In this document: piece after piece, positions 8,666 to 18,757 of the stretch
Position numbering within the stretch: the stretch's first letter is position 1
Layout: every line of letters begins with the position of its first letter
Source: Gammaproteobacteria bacterium
Lineage (GTDB): Bacteria > Pseudomonadota > Gammaproteobacteria > Steroidobacterales > Steroidobacteraceae
Reading direction: 5' to 3'
DNA length: 47,632 nt
Assembly (NCBI GenBank): GCA_003134045.1
Contig: PLAH01000122.1
Coordinates: forward strand, 31,477 to 79,108
Position numbers and translations under genes: made by a program
The notes under the pieces: model-generated
Database searches by the model: none
What the model saw: the letters and a program-made list of their open reading frames with translations, nothing else
Told to the model about the DNA's origin: nothing

Positions 8666-10579
8666 ATGCTCAAAACCGTGGCACTCACCATTATCACCGT
8701 GTTGTTCGCAGGTGCCGCCCTCGCGCAGGCTCCCGCGGAAGATGCGCTCAAGCAGATCATTGCCGAGAGTGATCCGACCTATCTGGACTGGTCGACGGCG
8801 CTTGGCGATCGCGAGCGCATCGGCAAACTCTATCAAGATAATGCGTTTCGCTTGCTATGGAGCGATGGCGAGAAGCCTACCGCCGCCGCCATCGCCTTGC
8901 TGCAAGAGCTGCGCGGGGCCGGCGCGCGCGGCTTGGATCCCGAGGACTATCCCGGCAACCGTCTGGCTTATCTGTTGATCGACCTGATCGATGCGCCGCA
9001 TTCCGGCATCGAACAGTGGGCGCTGTTCGATGCCAGCCTATCCCTGGCAGGAATTCGATTCTTATCCGATTTGCATTACGGCCGGATCGACCCCGCCGCC
9101 GTCGGCCACAATCTCACGGTGGAGCGCATCCGGCTCGACATACCCACGACCCTCGCGCATCTCGCGAGCGCGGTCGACGTACCGATGGCCATCGATGCGC
9201 TCGAGCCTCAGTTCAGCCATTACGCTCTCTTGAAGCAACAGCTGTCGCGCTATCGGGCACTCGCCGACGACGATCACCTGAACGACCTGCCGCCCCTGCC
9301 GAGCAAATCGTTGAAGCCGGCCGATGCCTACGAGGGTGCCGCACAGCTGCAGCGACTGCTCGTCACCCTGGGCGACGAAACGGCCGCGAGCGCAGCGGTC
9401 GATTCGGCTGCGGCCACCAGGTCCGTTCAACCGGCGCCCGCCGCGGCCGGGACCGCCCCAGCCGTCGCCGGGGCGGGGGCCAGCGACACATCGCCGACCA
9501 CTCCTGCCGACTCGATACGGACGCTGACGCCAGCGGTTGTCGATGCGCTCAGGCATTTTCAAAGCCGCCACGGTCAAAAGCCCGACGGCGTGCTGGGCGC
9601 GGCGACGTTTGCCGAACTCACCAAGCCGCTCAAGGCGAGGGTCCGGCAGATCGCGTTGACCATGGAACGCTGGCGCTGGATGCCGTCGGAACTCGTCAGT
9701 GCGCCCATCATCGTGAACATTCCGCAGTTTCGACTGTTCGCCTTCGAATCCACGAACGATTCGGAAGCGCATATTCGGCAGATGGAGGTCATCGTGGGCA
9801 AAGCGTTCGAGGCGACTCAGACGCCCGTATTCACCGCCGACATGACCTATCTGATTTTCCGCCCTTACTGGGAGGTGCCGTACAGCATCGCGCTGAAGGA
9901 AATAGTCCCGGGCGCGCGCAACAACCCGGCCAGCATCGAGAAGCATCAGATGGAGATCGTACGCGGCAATGGCGACGGCGCCGTCGTCGTGCCGAACACG
10001 GCGGAGAACGTCGAACTGCTCGCCAAGGGCGTGTTGCGGCTGCGCCAACGACCCGGTCCCAACAATTCGCTCGGCCTGGTCAAATTCATGCTGCCCAATC
10101 CCTACAACGTCTATCTGCACGCGACGCCGGCCCAGGCGCTGTTCGGTGAATCGCGCCGCGACTTCAGCCACGGCTGCGTGCGCGTCAGCGATCCCATAGG
10201 TCTCGCCCAATACGTGCTGCGCGATTCACCCGAGTGGACCCGCGAGAAGATACAGGCCGCCATGAACGGCACCAGCCCCCTCACCGTGACCCTCAAGAAT
10301 CGCATCCGCGTGTTCATCGTGTACGGCACCGCTCTCGCAACCGAGAAGGGCAACGTATTGTTTTTCGACGACATCTACGGCCACGACCAACGCTTGGAAG
10401 CCGCGCTGAATTCACGGCGCCCGCACAACGACGCTTCGGCGACCGCCGCAACTGCAACGGCCAGTGCAGCTGCAACGGCTAGCGCAACTGCAACCGCCGG
10501 CACAACCATCGCTGCAGCGGCCGCGGCCGCGGCCGCCGCCCATACCGAGGCATGGGAAACGCGCGTAGCACACCCGTAA
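8666..10579 (+). CDS. ldtD: L,D-transpeptidase, YcbB/LdtD type
   Basis: Periplasmic enzyme forming 3-3 peptidoglycan cross-links with a catalytic cysteine. 637 residues: signal peptide ending ALAQA (about 1-21), scaffold domain to about 240, a low-complexity Ala/Pro linker, a peptidoglycan-binding domain (about 285-325; FQSRHGQKPDGVLGAATFAEL) and a YkuD catalytic domain ending in SHGCVRVSD with the upstream His in LHATPAQALFGE. An unusual tail of about 45 residues after the last conserved segment is almost only Ala and Thr with a run of ten Ala; E. coli LdtD lacks it. Confidence 0.93.
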   Translation: MLKTVALTIITVLFAGAALAQAPAEDALKQIIAESDPTYLDWSTALGDRERIGKLYQDNAFRLLWSDGEKPTAAAIALLQELRGAGARGLDPEDYPGNRLAYLLIDLIDAPHSGIEQWALFDASLSLAGIRFLSDLHYGRIDPAAVGHNLTVERIRLDIPTTLAHLASAVDVPMAIDALEPQFSHYALLKQQLSRYRALADDDHLNDLPPLPSKSLKPADAYEGAAQLQRLLVTLGDETAASAAVDSAAATRSVQPAPAAAGTAPAVAGAGASDTSPTTPADSIRTLTPAVVDALRHFQSRHGQKPDGVLGAATFAELTKPLKARVRQIALTMERWRWMPSELVSAPIIVNIPQFRLFAFESTNDSEAHIRQMEVIVGKAFEATQTPVFTADMTYLIFRPYWEVPYSIALKEIVPGARNNPASIEKHQMEIVRGNGDGAVVVPNTAENVELLAKGVLRLRQRPGPNNSLGLVKFMLPNPYNVYLHATPAQALFGESRRDFSHGCVRVSDPIGLAQYVLRDSPEWTREKIQAAMNGTSPLTVTLKNRIRVFIVYGTALATEKGNVLFFDDIYGHDQRLEAALNSRRPHNDASATAATATASAAATASATATAGTTIAAAAAAAAAAHTEAWETRVAHP

Positions 10580-10605
10580 CGGAGACAGGTCACAGGGTCG
10601 GCATC

Positions 10606-11721
10606 ATGCGCATCACACTCGACCATCTGCGCCGCTACGCCGTCGCACGCTCGTTGTTCAAGCCCACCACCCTCGGCCGCGCCATCGGCAAACTGGGCTT
10701 CGTGCAGGCGGATCCCATTCGCGCGCCCGCCCGCGCCCAGGACCTCACGTTGCGCCACCGGGTCGTCGATTACCTTGCCGGCGATCTCGAACGGCGCTAT
10801 GCGAAACTGTCGATCGAGGAAGACTTCTTCGTCAACTACGGATTCCTGCCCCGCGCGCATTACGCCCTGATGCACCCGCGCGTGCCGAAAACCAAATGGT
10901 CGCCGGCGCGGGCTCGCAAGGCCCAAGCCGTGCTCGAGTTCGTTCGCGAACGAGGCGCGGTGCATCCGCGTCTCGTCGACGCGCACTTCGCGCACGGCAA
11001 GGTGACCAACTGGTTCGGCGGTTCATCGAACGCCACCACGCAGCTGTTGGACGACATGCACTATCGAGGACTGCTGCGGATCGCGCGCCGCGACGGCGGC
11101 ACGCGGATTTATGCCGCCCGCGAACCGGCGCCGCTGCTTCCCGACGCGCAGACCTCGAGCGCTCGCCACGACGCCTTGGTGGACGTGCTCGTGCGCAAGT
11201 ACGCGCCGCTGCCGGCCGCGAGCCTCGGCCAGCTGCTCAGCCACTTGACCGGCGGCGCGCCGCAGTGGAGTCCTCAGCGGGCGCAGGCGTTGGCGCGCGC
11301 CAAGCAGCGCTTCGCCCACGTGCGGCTCGGCGCCGTCGATTGGTACTGGCCCGCCGATGAATCGCCGGCGTCGGCCCGCTGGCGCCCCGACGACTCGGTG
11401 CGCCTCCTGACCCCCTTCGATCCCATCGTCTGGGATCGCCGCCGTTTCACTCTTTTCTGGGATTGGGTCTATCGATTCGAGGCGTACACGCCGGCGCCGA
11501 AGCGCAAACTCGGCTACTACGCCCTGCCCCTGCTGTGGCACGACCGCGTGATCGGCTGGGCCAACGTGGCGGTAACCGACGGCGTGCTGCGCGCGTCGTT
11601 CGGCTATGCCGGCAGCGAACCGCAAGACCCGGTGTTTCGCGCGGGCCTCAAGGCCGAGCTGGCGCGCCTCAACCGGTTCCTGAGTCTTCAACCGTTGGTG
11701 GAGCGCACGCCACCCATTTGA
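10606..11721 (+). CDS. YcaQ/AlkX-type winged-helix DNA glycosylase
   Basis: 371-residue protein of the HTH_42 family; E. coli YcaQ and Streptomyces AlkZ excise alkylated or cross-linked bases. The catalytic region carries GFVQADPIRAPARAQD, where QAD matches the Q-x-D form of the YcaQ branch. Further family blocks are LPRAHYALMHPR and PFDPIVWDRRR, the latter typical of these glycosylases. The ATG at 10606 (MRITLDHLRRYA) is chosen; the frame reaches back to 10552 inside the L,D-transpeptidase gene, whose stop is at 10579. Cytosolic, probably cotranscribed with that gene. Confidence 0.85.
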   Translation: MRITLDHLRRYAVARSLFKPTTLGRAIGKLGFVQADPIRAPARAQDLTLRHRVVDYLAGDLERRYAKLSIEEDFFVNYGFLPRAHYALMHPRVPKTKWSPARARKAQAVLEFVRERGAVHPRLVDAHFAHGKVTNWFGGSSNATTQLLDDMHYRGLLRIARRDGGTRIYAAREPAPLLPDAQTSSARHDALVDVLVRKYAPLPAASLGQLLSHLTGGAPQWSPQRAQALARAKQRFAHVRLGAVDWYWPADESPASARWRPDDSVRLLTPFDPIVWDRRRFTLFWDWVYRFEAYTPAPKRKLGYYALPLLWHDRVIGWANVAVTDGVLRASFGYAGSEPQDPVFRAGLKAELARLNRFLSLQPLVERTPPI

Positions 11722-11777
11722 CATTCCCGCAAATCAAAGCGGCAAAATTATCGGCAGCCTTCACCGACTCCAATCGC

Positions 11778-12146
11778 TTACACGCTGCCGCTCACCTCGA
11801 GTTCTGCCCACTCCGCATCGGTGAACAGCCGCGACCGGGTGTGAAACGCCTTGCCCTCGGGTCCTTCGAGCGAGAACGTTCCGCCGTGGCCCTCGATCAC
11901 GTCGATGATGAGTTGCGTGTGCTTCCAGTATTCGTATTGCGACTTGCTGATGTAGAACGGACTGCCGCCGATTTCCCCGAGCAGTACGTCGCCGGCACCC
12001 GTGGTGATCTCTCCCGGCAGGTAGCAATTGGCGGCGCTGTTGTCGCAGCAGCCCCCCGATTGATGGAACATCACGGGACCATGTTTCTGCTTGAGCATTT
12101 CGATCAGCTCGACCGCGGCTTGCGTGGCAATGACCTTGTCGACCAT
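11778..12146 (-). CDS. DUF779 protein, aldehyde dehydrogenase companion
   Basis: 122-residue member of DUF779, with the Cys-rich block HQSGGCCDNSAANC that could bind a metal. Members are often encoded next to ExaC-type aldehyde dehydrogenases, as here; the biochemical role is not established. The ATG at 12146 has GGAG six bases upstream; the frame begins six codons earlier. It follows the dehydrogenase gene by 96 bp on the same strand and is probably expressed with it. Confidence 0.87.
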   Translation of the reverse strand: MVDKVIATQAAVELIEMLKQKHGPVMFHQSGGCCDNSAANCYLPGEITTGAGDVLLGEIGGSPFYISKSQYEYWKHTQLIIDVIEGHGGTFSLEGPEGKAFHTRSRLFTDAEWAELEVSGSV

Positions 12147-12242
12147 GGCATTCTCCGACGGCAAAGGGGCGGCCGTCCGCCCCGTGATGTAGAACTCTGC
12201 GCCCGAACTCGCCCGGGCTCCCGCTCCAACCGACCGCTCGAT

Positions 12243-13763
<1,521 letters not shown>

Positions 13764-13889
13764 GTTCTCTCCGTGGTTGTGAGTCTCGGAAGGGGTGTCC
13801 CAAGCCAGCGGCCCCTTGGACCGAGTAGCCGCGCATTTTACGCCGCATCCGCGCGCGGCACCAATCGCCCGGCCGGCCTCGCGGCCGCC

Positions 13890-14567
13890 TCAAGCCGTCA
13901 ATAATTGCTCGAAAAATCCACCGATCTCGCGAGTTCGGTCGATGAAGTGAATTTCCAGGATCCAATGCCGCGGGCGGCCCTCGCCATCGGGTTCGCGCAG
14001 CGGCAGCTCGTTGCCATGCCGAATGGAAAAGCGCCCCAAGTCGCGCGGCGACCGCTCATGCGGAAATTCGCCGATCAGGTGCCCTGCGGTGGGCGCACCG
14101 AATTCCCAGCCGGCCTCGTGCGCCAGGCCGGCGACATAATCGTACAACTCACCGGCGGTCAAATCCGGTGTCCGTTGGAACAGGTCTTTGCCTTGGTGAA
14201 AGGCGACGGAAAGGTCGTCGATCAAACGGTGTTTGACGGGATCCGCGCCCACCGCGTAGGTTCGGCCGAAATCGGCCTCCCACTCTTCGAACACCGGACC
14301 GAAATCCAGATAGACGATGTCGTCGTCGCCGACGCGCCGATCCGCCGGCTCGTCGTGGTAGGTCAGCATCGTATTCGGGCCCGCGCGCGCGATCCGCTTG
14401 TGCCAATGCCGGCGCAGACCGAATTGCGACCGCGCGAGCGCATGGATTTGCGCGCTGATCTCGCTTTCGAGCTTGCCCGGCTGAATCACGCCGCCGGCGA
14501 TGACTGCGGCGAACAACGCTTCCGCCTTGTCCTGTGCCCGCACCAATGAACGCGCGATCGAATCCAC
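13890..14567 (-). CDS. M24-family metallopeptidase (Xaa-Pro peptidase fold)
   Basis: 225 residues, the pita-bread catalytic domain alone. Metal ligands expected of the family are seen: YLDFGPVFEEWEADFGRTY (two Asp), APTAGHLIGEFPHE (His), and WILEIHFID (Glu). Aminopeptidase P, prolidase and methionine aminopeptidase are all members; the absence of an N-terminal domain and the short length point to an uncharacterised single-domain branch. It is divergent from the YbhB-like gene, 63 bp away. Confidence 0.85.
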   Translation of the reverse strand: MDSIARSLVRAQDKAEALFAAVIAGGVIQPGKLESEISAQIHALARSQFGLRRHWHKRIARAGPNTMLTYHDEPADRRVGDDDIVYLDFGPVFEEWEADFGRTYAVGADPVKHRLIDDLSVAFHQGKDLFQRTPDLTAGELYDYVAGLAHEAGWEFGAPTAGHLIGEFPHERSPRDLGRFSIRHGNELPLREPDGEGRPRHWILEIHFIDRTREIGGFFEQLLTA

Positions 14568-14630
14568 TTTCCTGACCTCTCACGTTATGATGTAGCTGAG
14601 TTTACTAGCCGGGATTCAAAAGAGAAAACC

Positions 14631-15221
14631 ATGTCCCCCACCAGCCTTCGCGGCGGTCTGTGCCGTTGCGTGCTTGCCATGCTGTTGACCGCCGGCGCGC
14701 CGCAGGCCGCCCTGCCCGCACCGGCCGGTCGCTTCGTTCTGTCGAGTTCCGATGCGGCGCTTGCCGAGGCCATGCCGGAGGCTTACCGGGCCAAGGCCTT
14801 CGGCTGCACCGGTGGCAATTCGTCGCCGCCTCTCGAATGGCGGGGCGCTCCCAAGGGCACCAAGAGCTTCGTGGTGACGCTGTTCGACCGCGACGAACGC
14901 AGCACCCCGTCGGGCTGGTGGCACTGGATCGTCTACGACCTGCCCGCCGACACGCACAGCCTGCCGGCAGGCGCCGGGGCGGAACACAGCGCATCCTTGC
15001 CCGCGGGCACCCTCCAAGGACGCAGCGATCTGGGCGAAGATGCCTATCACGGCCCGTGTCCTGCGAAGGGCGATCCGCCGCATCGCTATGTGTTCACCGT
15101 CTATGCGCTGAACGTCGCCAAGCTCGACGTTCCCGCCGACTCGAGCGGTGCGATGGTGACATCGGTTGCCCAGGAACACGTGTTGGCGAAGGCCGCGTTC
15201 ATCGCTCATCACGGCCGATGA
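14631..15221 (+). CDS. YbhB/YbcL family (PEBP-like) exported protein
   Basis: 196-residue phosphatidylethanolamine-binding-like protein with a signal peptide (first 25 or so residues, ending near PQAAL). The ligand-pocket motifs are VTLFDRDERSTPSGWWHW and DAYHGPCPAKGDPPHRYVF. The biochemical role of bacterial members is poorly defined; some inhibit proteases or bind anions. The stop lies 17 bp before the ATG at 15239 that, before the insertion described below, was probably the start of the acetyltransferase gene. Confidence 0.9.
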   Translation: MSPTSLRGGLCRCVLAMLLTAGAPQAALPAPAGRFVLSSSDAALAEAMPEAYRAKAFGCTGGNSSPPLEWRGAPKGTKSFVVTLFDRDERSTPSGWWHWIVYDLPADTHSLPAGAGAEHSASLPAGTLQGRSDLGEDAYHGPCPAKGDPPHRYVFTVYALNVAKLDVPADSSGAMVTSVAQEHVLAKAAFIAHHGR

Positions 15222-15237
15222 AATTCCCGGAGATCGA

Positions 15238-15335
15238 CATGACTGCAGGACCTAGCTCTCATTTGTCGCCAATTCCGCGTCGAACAGTTTCACCAGGCCG
15301 CCCGCCGCGAAGCGGTCGGCGCTCGGCATGACTGC
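15238..15335. repeat. 80-bp LysR-derived insert flanked by 9-bp direct repeats
   Basis: CATGACTGC occurs at 15238-15246 and again at 15327-15335. The 80 bp between them (15247-15326) match 210-289 inside the LysR gene with 7 mismatches. Removing one repeat and the 80 bp would give GGAG, 6 nt, ATG ACTGCC and the acetyltransferase frame intact. In the sense of the LysR gene the copy has an amber codon where the gene encodes the Tyr of NESYVL. No terminal inverted repeats or transposase. Confidence 0.85.
15239..15331 (+). CDS. Short upstream reading frame made by the insert
   Basis: Starts at the old acetyltransferase ATG, with GGAG at the right distance, and reads MTAGPSSHLSPIPRRT through the insert for 30 codons. 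Its TGA overlaps the present acetyltransferase ATG as ATGA. It has no plausible own function, but ribosomes ending here could re-initiate on the acetyltransferase. Expression is inferred only. Confidence 0.4.
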   Translation: MTAGPSSHLSPIPRRTVSPGRPPRSGRRSA

Positions 15336-15774
15336 CATCGCCCCGCTGGAATCCGCGGACCGCGCTCGATGGACGCAAATGTGGTCGGCGTATCAACGCT
15401 TCTACCAGGTGGAAATACCGGACGATGTCACCGACGCGACCTGGGAGCGCATGCAGTGGGGCCGCGTTCACGGCTTGGGTGCCCGCGATTCCACGGGCCG
15501 GCTCATCGGGTTCGTCCACTACCTGTTCCACGAAGACACCTGGTCGAAGGAGCCCGCCTGCTACCTGCAGGATCTGTACGTCGACCCCGAGTTCCGAGGC
15601 ACCGGCTGCGGTCGGGAACTCATCCAAGCCGTGGCCCGGGCCGCGAGTTCGGCGGGTGCGAACAGCCCCTACTGGCTGACCCACGAGACCAATGCGCTGG
15701 CTCGGCGGCTGTACGACCGTCTCGCCAAGAATCATGGCTTCATCCAATACGTTTACGTCGATGCAAGTCGTTAG
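15328..15774 (+). CDS. GNAT-family N-acetyltransferase
   Basis: 148-residue acetyl-CoA-dependent acetyltransferase. The acetyl-CoA loop is YVDPEFRGTGCGREL in the strand CYLQDLYVDPE; the C-terminal ARRLYDRLAKNHGFIQY fits the family's last strand-helix. Substrate unknown. The present ATG at 15328 has no ribosome site of its own, since the insert at 15238-15335 moved the GGAG site 89 bp away; coupling through the short frame 15239-15331 could rescue translation. It overlaps the next gene (fRMsr) by 14 bp. Confidence 0.88.
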   Translation: MTAIAPLESADRARWTQMWSAYQRFYQVEIPDDVTDATWERMQWGRVHGLGARDSTGRLIGFVHYLFHEDTWSKEPACYLQDLYVDPEFRGTGCGRELIQAVARAASSAGANSPYWLTHETNALARRLYDRLAKNHGFIQYVYVDASR

Positions 15775-16264
15775 CAGCACGCCGGGTCTCGCGAAAGCCG
15801 ACGCCTACCGCGAACTCGAGCAACAGCTGGGCGCGCTGTATGCCGGCGAGCGGCATGGGCTCGCGAACGCCGCCAACCTGACCGCGGTGCTCTACCACGC
15901 CTTGCCGGACCTCAACTGGGTGGGCTTTTATTTCCTGCACGGCGGCGGACTCCTGCTCGGCCCCTTTCAAGGCAAGGTCGCCTGCGTGCGCATCGCCCTC
16001 GGCGCCGGCGTCTGCGGCACCGCCGCCCAGCGCAGGCAAACCATCGTCGTTCCCGACGTTCATGAGTTCCCGGGTCACATCGCCTGCGATGCCGACTCGC
16101 GTTCCGAAATCGTGGTCCCCCTGGTTCGAGACGGCCGGCTGCTCGGTGTTCTCGACCTCGACAGTCCCCGAGTGGATCGCTTCGACGGCGAGGACGATCG
16201 CGGCTTGAATGCCATCGCCCAGATCTTCATACGAAGCTCGGATCTGGAGCGCTTCGTCGACTAG
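15761..16264 (+). CDS. msrC: Free methionine-(R)-sulfoxide reductase, GAF domain
   Basis: Reduces free L-methionine-(R)-sulfoxide in the cytosol using thioredoxin. 167 residues, a single GAF domain, like E. coli YebR/MsrC (165). The three cysteines of the family are all present: [17 protein letters not shown] and [11 protein letters not shown]. The ATG at 15761 (MQVVSSTP) lies within the acetyltransferase 3' end and gives the normal length; the open frame reaches back to 15692. Next to the msrA/msrB/dipZ group, though on the other strand. Confidence 0.92.
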   Translation: MQVVSSTPGLAKADAYRELEQQLGALYAGERHGLANAANLTAVLYHALPDLNWVGFYFLHGGGLLLGPFQGKVACVRIALGAGVCGTAAQRRQTIVVPDVHEFPGHIACDADSRSEIVVPLVRDGRLLGVLDLDSPRVDRFDGEDDRGLNAIAQIFIRSSDLERFVD

Positions 16265-16419
16265 CCCCAGCGGCGCGGGCAGGTGATGCAAAGCCGGAGA
16301 TATGCGGCGTCATGCCATGATGCGGCATGGTGCGCCACGGATGATCCTTGGGCGCCGGCTGCGGAAACCACACGACAGGAATGAAGGTCCCGGAGTGTGG
16401 CCACGGTGGGGTGACGGGT

Positions 16420-17358
16420 CTAAGTGTTTACACCGATGGACTGATAGACGCCGCTCATCATGGGGGCGAACCGCGCCTCGAGGTCGAGGCTCTGCGTCGC
16501 CAGCCAAGCCGCCGCGACGATGGGCGGCAAGGGATCATGCTCGAGTGCGATGAGGCCGATGGAACGATTCAGCTCGGGAACGAGCGCAATGGCGGTCAAC
16601 TCGCGTTTCATCTCCAAGAGACTCAGCATGCTGTGCGGCACGATGCTGAAAACATCCGCGCACAACACGTGCGAGACCAGCGCAAACACCGAGTCGGTCT
16701 CGATGACCACGAGCGGCTGCGCCTTGGCGCGCCGAAATGCCGCGGTGATGATGCGCCGGTTCTGCATGTTGGCCGTCAACAGACACAGCGGCAGCTTGGC
16801 GGCGTCGGCCCAGTTCATCTCGGTTCGATGGCCCACCGAGTCGGCGTCCTTCGCCAGCAGCACGTAGCGTTCGCGATACAGCGGCCAGACCCTGAAGCCA
16901 TCCAGCCGCTCGTCCTCCAGATAGGTCAGCCCGAGGTCGAGATCGAAATTGTCCAGCCCCCGAACGATTTCTTCCGAGCTCAACGACTTGACCAGCTGGT
17001 GCATTTCCGGAAACGCGCTCCGGTACGGACCCGTCAAGAACGGCACGATGGGAATGGTCGTCGGGATGGCACCCAGGCGCAGCGTGCCGTTGAGATGAGC
17101 GCGGGCGCTCGACGCCTCCTGGCGCAATCCCTCCCACGCCGCCACCGCCTGTTTGGCCCACTCGAGGATGCGCTCGCCCTCGGGCGAGAGTCCCATGTAG
17201 CGCTGGCCACGCTGCACGATGGACACGCCCAATTCCTCCTCGAGGTGCCGGATGCCGGCGGATAGCGCCGGTTGCGACACGCAGCACACCTCCGCCGCAC
17301 GCGCGAAGTGCTTTTCGCGCGCGAGGGCGACCAAGTACTCGAGCTGCCGGATGAACAT
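16420..17358 (-). CDS. LysR-family transcriptional regulator
   Basis: 312-residue regulator: HTH at about residues 1-60 ([40 protein letters not shown]) and an effector domain. The N-terminus resembles OxyR/CynR-type regulators, but the OxyR redox pair is missing: the place of CLRDQ reads [11 protein letters not shown]. It starts 10 bp after the msrA stop on the same strand, so it may be the last gene of the dipZ-msrB-msrA run and may control it; this is inference. A hairpin-forming dyad without a T tail lies between it and fRMsr (CATGCC 16311-16316 with GGCATG 16324-16329). Confidence 0.9.
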   Translation of the reverse strand: MFIRQLEYLVALAREKHFARAAEVCCVSQPALSAGIRHLEEELGVSIVQRGQRYMGLSPEGERILEWAKQAVAAWEGLRQEASSARAHLNGTLRLGAIPTTIPIVPFLTGPYRSAFPEMHQLVKSLSSEEIVRGLDNFDLDLGLTYLEDERLDGFRVWPLYRERYVLLAKDADSVGHRTEMNWADAAKLPLCLLTANMQNRRIITAAFRRAKAQPLVVIETDSVFALVSHVLCADVFSIVPHSMLSLLEMKRELTAIALVPELNRSIGLIALEHDPLPPIVAAAWLATQSLDLEARFAPMMSGVYQSIGVNT

Positions 17359-17368
17359 CAGGCATGCC

Positions 17369-18079
17369 TCATCGTGCGCTCACCAACACCGGATTCCCGC
17401 TATACAGCTCGGGAAGAGCGCGTCGAAAATTTTCGATCTTGGGCAGATCGTTGACGGCGATGTAAGCGGCGCTCGGATTATGGAACAGGTAATCCTGGTG
17501 GTAACCCTCCGCGGCATAAAAACCCTTCAGGGGATCGACGCGCGTGACGATGGGCCGCGCAAATGCGTGCGCCTTGTCCAACTGCGCGATATAGGCCTCG
17601 GCGATGCGCTTCTGATCGGCGTCCGCATAAAAAATGACCGAGCGATATTGGGAACCCACGTCCGGCCCTTGCCGGTTGAGCAGCGTCGGATCGTAGACGA
17701 CGGAGAAGGCGATTTGCAGCAGCTGACCGTACGTGATCTGCGCCGGATCGAAAGTAATCTGCACCGATTCGGCGTGGCCGGTCGAGCCGGTACTCACCGC
17801 GTCGTATTGCGCCGTGCTCCGCTCGCCGCCCGCATAGCCCGCCAGGACTTTTTTCACGCCGCGCGCGTGCTCGAACACGCCCTGCACCCCCCAGAAGCAA
17901 CCGCCGGCCAGCACCGCCGTCTGCGTCGCCCCTTCGGCCTTTGGATCGTCGATCTGCGGGGCTGCGATGATGACCGGAGAATCGGCGCCATACAGCGGCG
18001 AATGCCACAGGGTGACGGCCGCCGCCCCGAGAGCGGCGCAAAGCAAGGGAATCGACCAGTGGGCGGTGCGAAATGACAT
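17369..18079 (-). CDS. msrA: Peptide-methionine (S)-S-oxide reductase MsrA, exported
   Basis: Repairs methionine-S-sulfoxide in proteins. 236 residues: signal-peptide-like N-terminus (to about YGA, residue 33) then the MsrA domain with GGCFWGVQGVFEH, the GYAGG and TGHAE blocks and GYHQDYLFHNP. The only cysteine after the signal region is the catalytic one; the C-terminal resolving cysteines of E. coli MsrA are absent, so another thiol must finish the cycle. The ATG at 18079 has AGGAG six bases upstream. Third in the run dipZ-msrB-msrA, 39 bp after msrB. Confidence 0.95.
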   Translation of the reverse strand: MSFRTAHWSIPLLCAALGAAAVTLWHSPLYGADSPVIIAAPQIDDPKAEGATQTAVLAGGCFWGVQGVFEHARGVKKVLAGYAGGERSTAQYDAVSTGSTGHAESVQITFDPAQITYGQLLQIAFSVVYDPTLLNRQGPDVGSQYRSVIFYADADQKRIAEAYIAQLDKAHAFARPIVTRVDPLKGFYAAEGYHQDYLFHNPSAAYIAVNDLPKIENFRRALPELYSGNPVLVSAR

Positions 18080-18118
18080 GGCTGCTCCTGATGAAAAATT
18101 GTCCGACTGATTCACGGC

Positions 18119-18745
18119 TCAAGCTCGTTTGACGAAACGCAACGACACGGAGTTCATGCAGTATCGAAGGCCGGTGGGCCGCGGTCCGTCGTCGAACACG
18201 TGGCCGAGATGCGCATCGCAGAGCCGGCACGAAATCGCGTCGCGCTGCATCCCCAAGCTCGAATCCGGGCTCTTAACGACGTTCACCGCGGAAATCGGCC
18301 GCCAAAAACTCGGCCAACCCGTCCCCGAGTCGAACTTGGTCTTGGAGTCGTACAGCGCGGTGTCGCAGCAGATGCAGCGATACAGGCCATCGGCCTGATT
18401 GTGATCGTACTCGCCCGAAAAGGCGCCTTCGGTGCCCGCTTGCCGCGCCACGCGAAAGGCGAGCGGCGACAACTGAGCTCGCCATTCGGCGTCGCTCTTG
18501 ACGACTTTGGCAACCCGCACGGTGCCTTCGCTTTTGCCGGCCGCGGAGAAATTCTCGATGGTGACTTGCGGACCGGGCGCGGCGGCAGTGGATTCCGGCG
18601 CCGCCGCAACCTGCTCGGCTGCGCGCAGTTTGCGGCCAATCAGGGTCGTCGCCAGCGCGGCGACTCCGGCGCCGAGAAAGGCGCGGCGCCCGGCCGTTGC
18701 AGCGCCGCCGGGTTCTCCAGGCGTGGGTCGATCGGTTGCTTTCAT
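18119..18745 (-). CDS. msrB: Peptide-methionine (R)-S-oxide reductase MsrB, Tat-exported
   Basis: Repairs methionine-R-sulfoxide. 208 residues: a twin-arginine leader (GRRAFLGAGVAALATTLIG, about 23-41) then the MsrB domain: two zinc CxxC pairs (CICC; CRLC), GTGWPSFW, HLGHVFDDGP and the catalytic Cys in RYCMNSVSL. Export by Tat means it folds in the cytosol first, as a zinc protein would. It lies 12 bp after dipZ and supplies its reductant need from it by inference. Confidence 0.96.
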   Translation of the reverse strand: MKATDRPTPGEPGGAATAGRRAFLGAGVAALATTLIGRKLRAAEQVAAAPESTAAAPGPQVTIENFSAAGKSEGTVRVAKVVKSDAEWRAQLSPLAFRVARQAGTEGAFSGEYDHNQADGLYRCICCDTALYDSKTKFDSGTGWPSFWRPISAVNVVKSPDSSLGMQRDAISCRLCDAHLGHVFDDGPRPTGLRYCMNSVSLRFVKRA

Positions 18746-18757
18746 GGAAAAGTCCTC

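Noticed and set aside
16306..16336. Dyad between fRMsr and the LysR gene as a bidirectional terminator
   Set aside because: A stem is possible, but neither strand shows a T tail; mentioned only with the LysR gene.
16420..17358. Calling this LysR protein OxyR
   Set aside because: The redox cysteine pair and CLRDQ-type motif are missing, so only the family level is justified.
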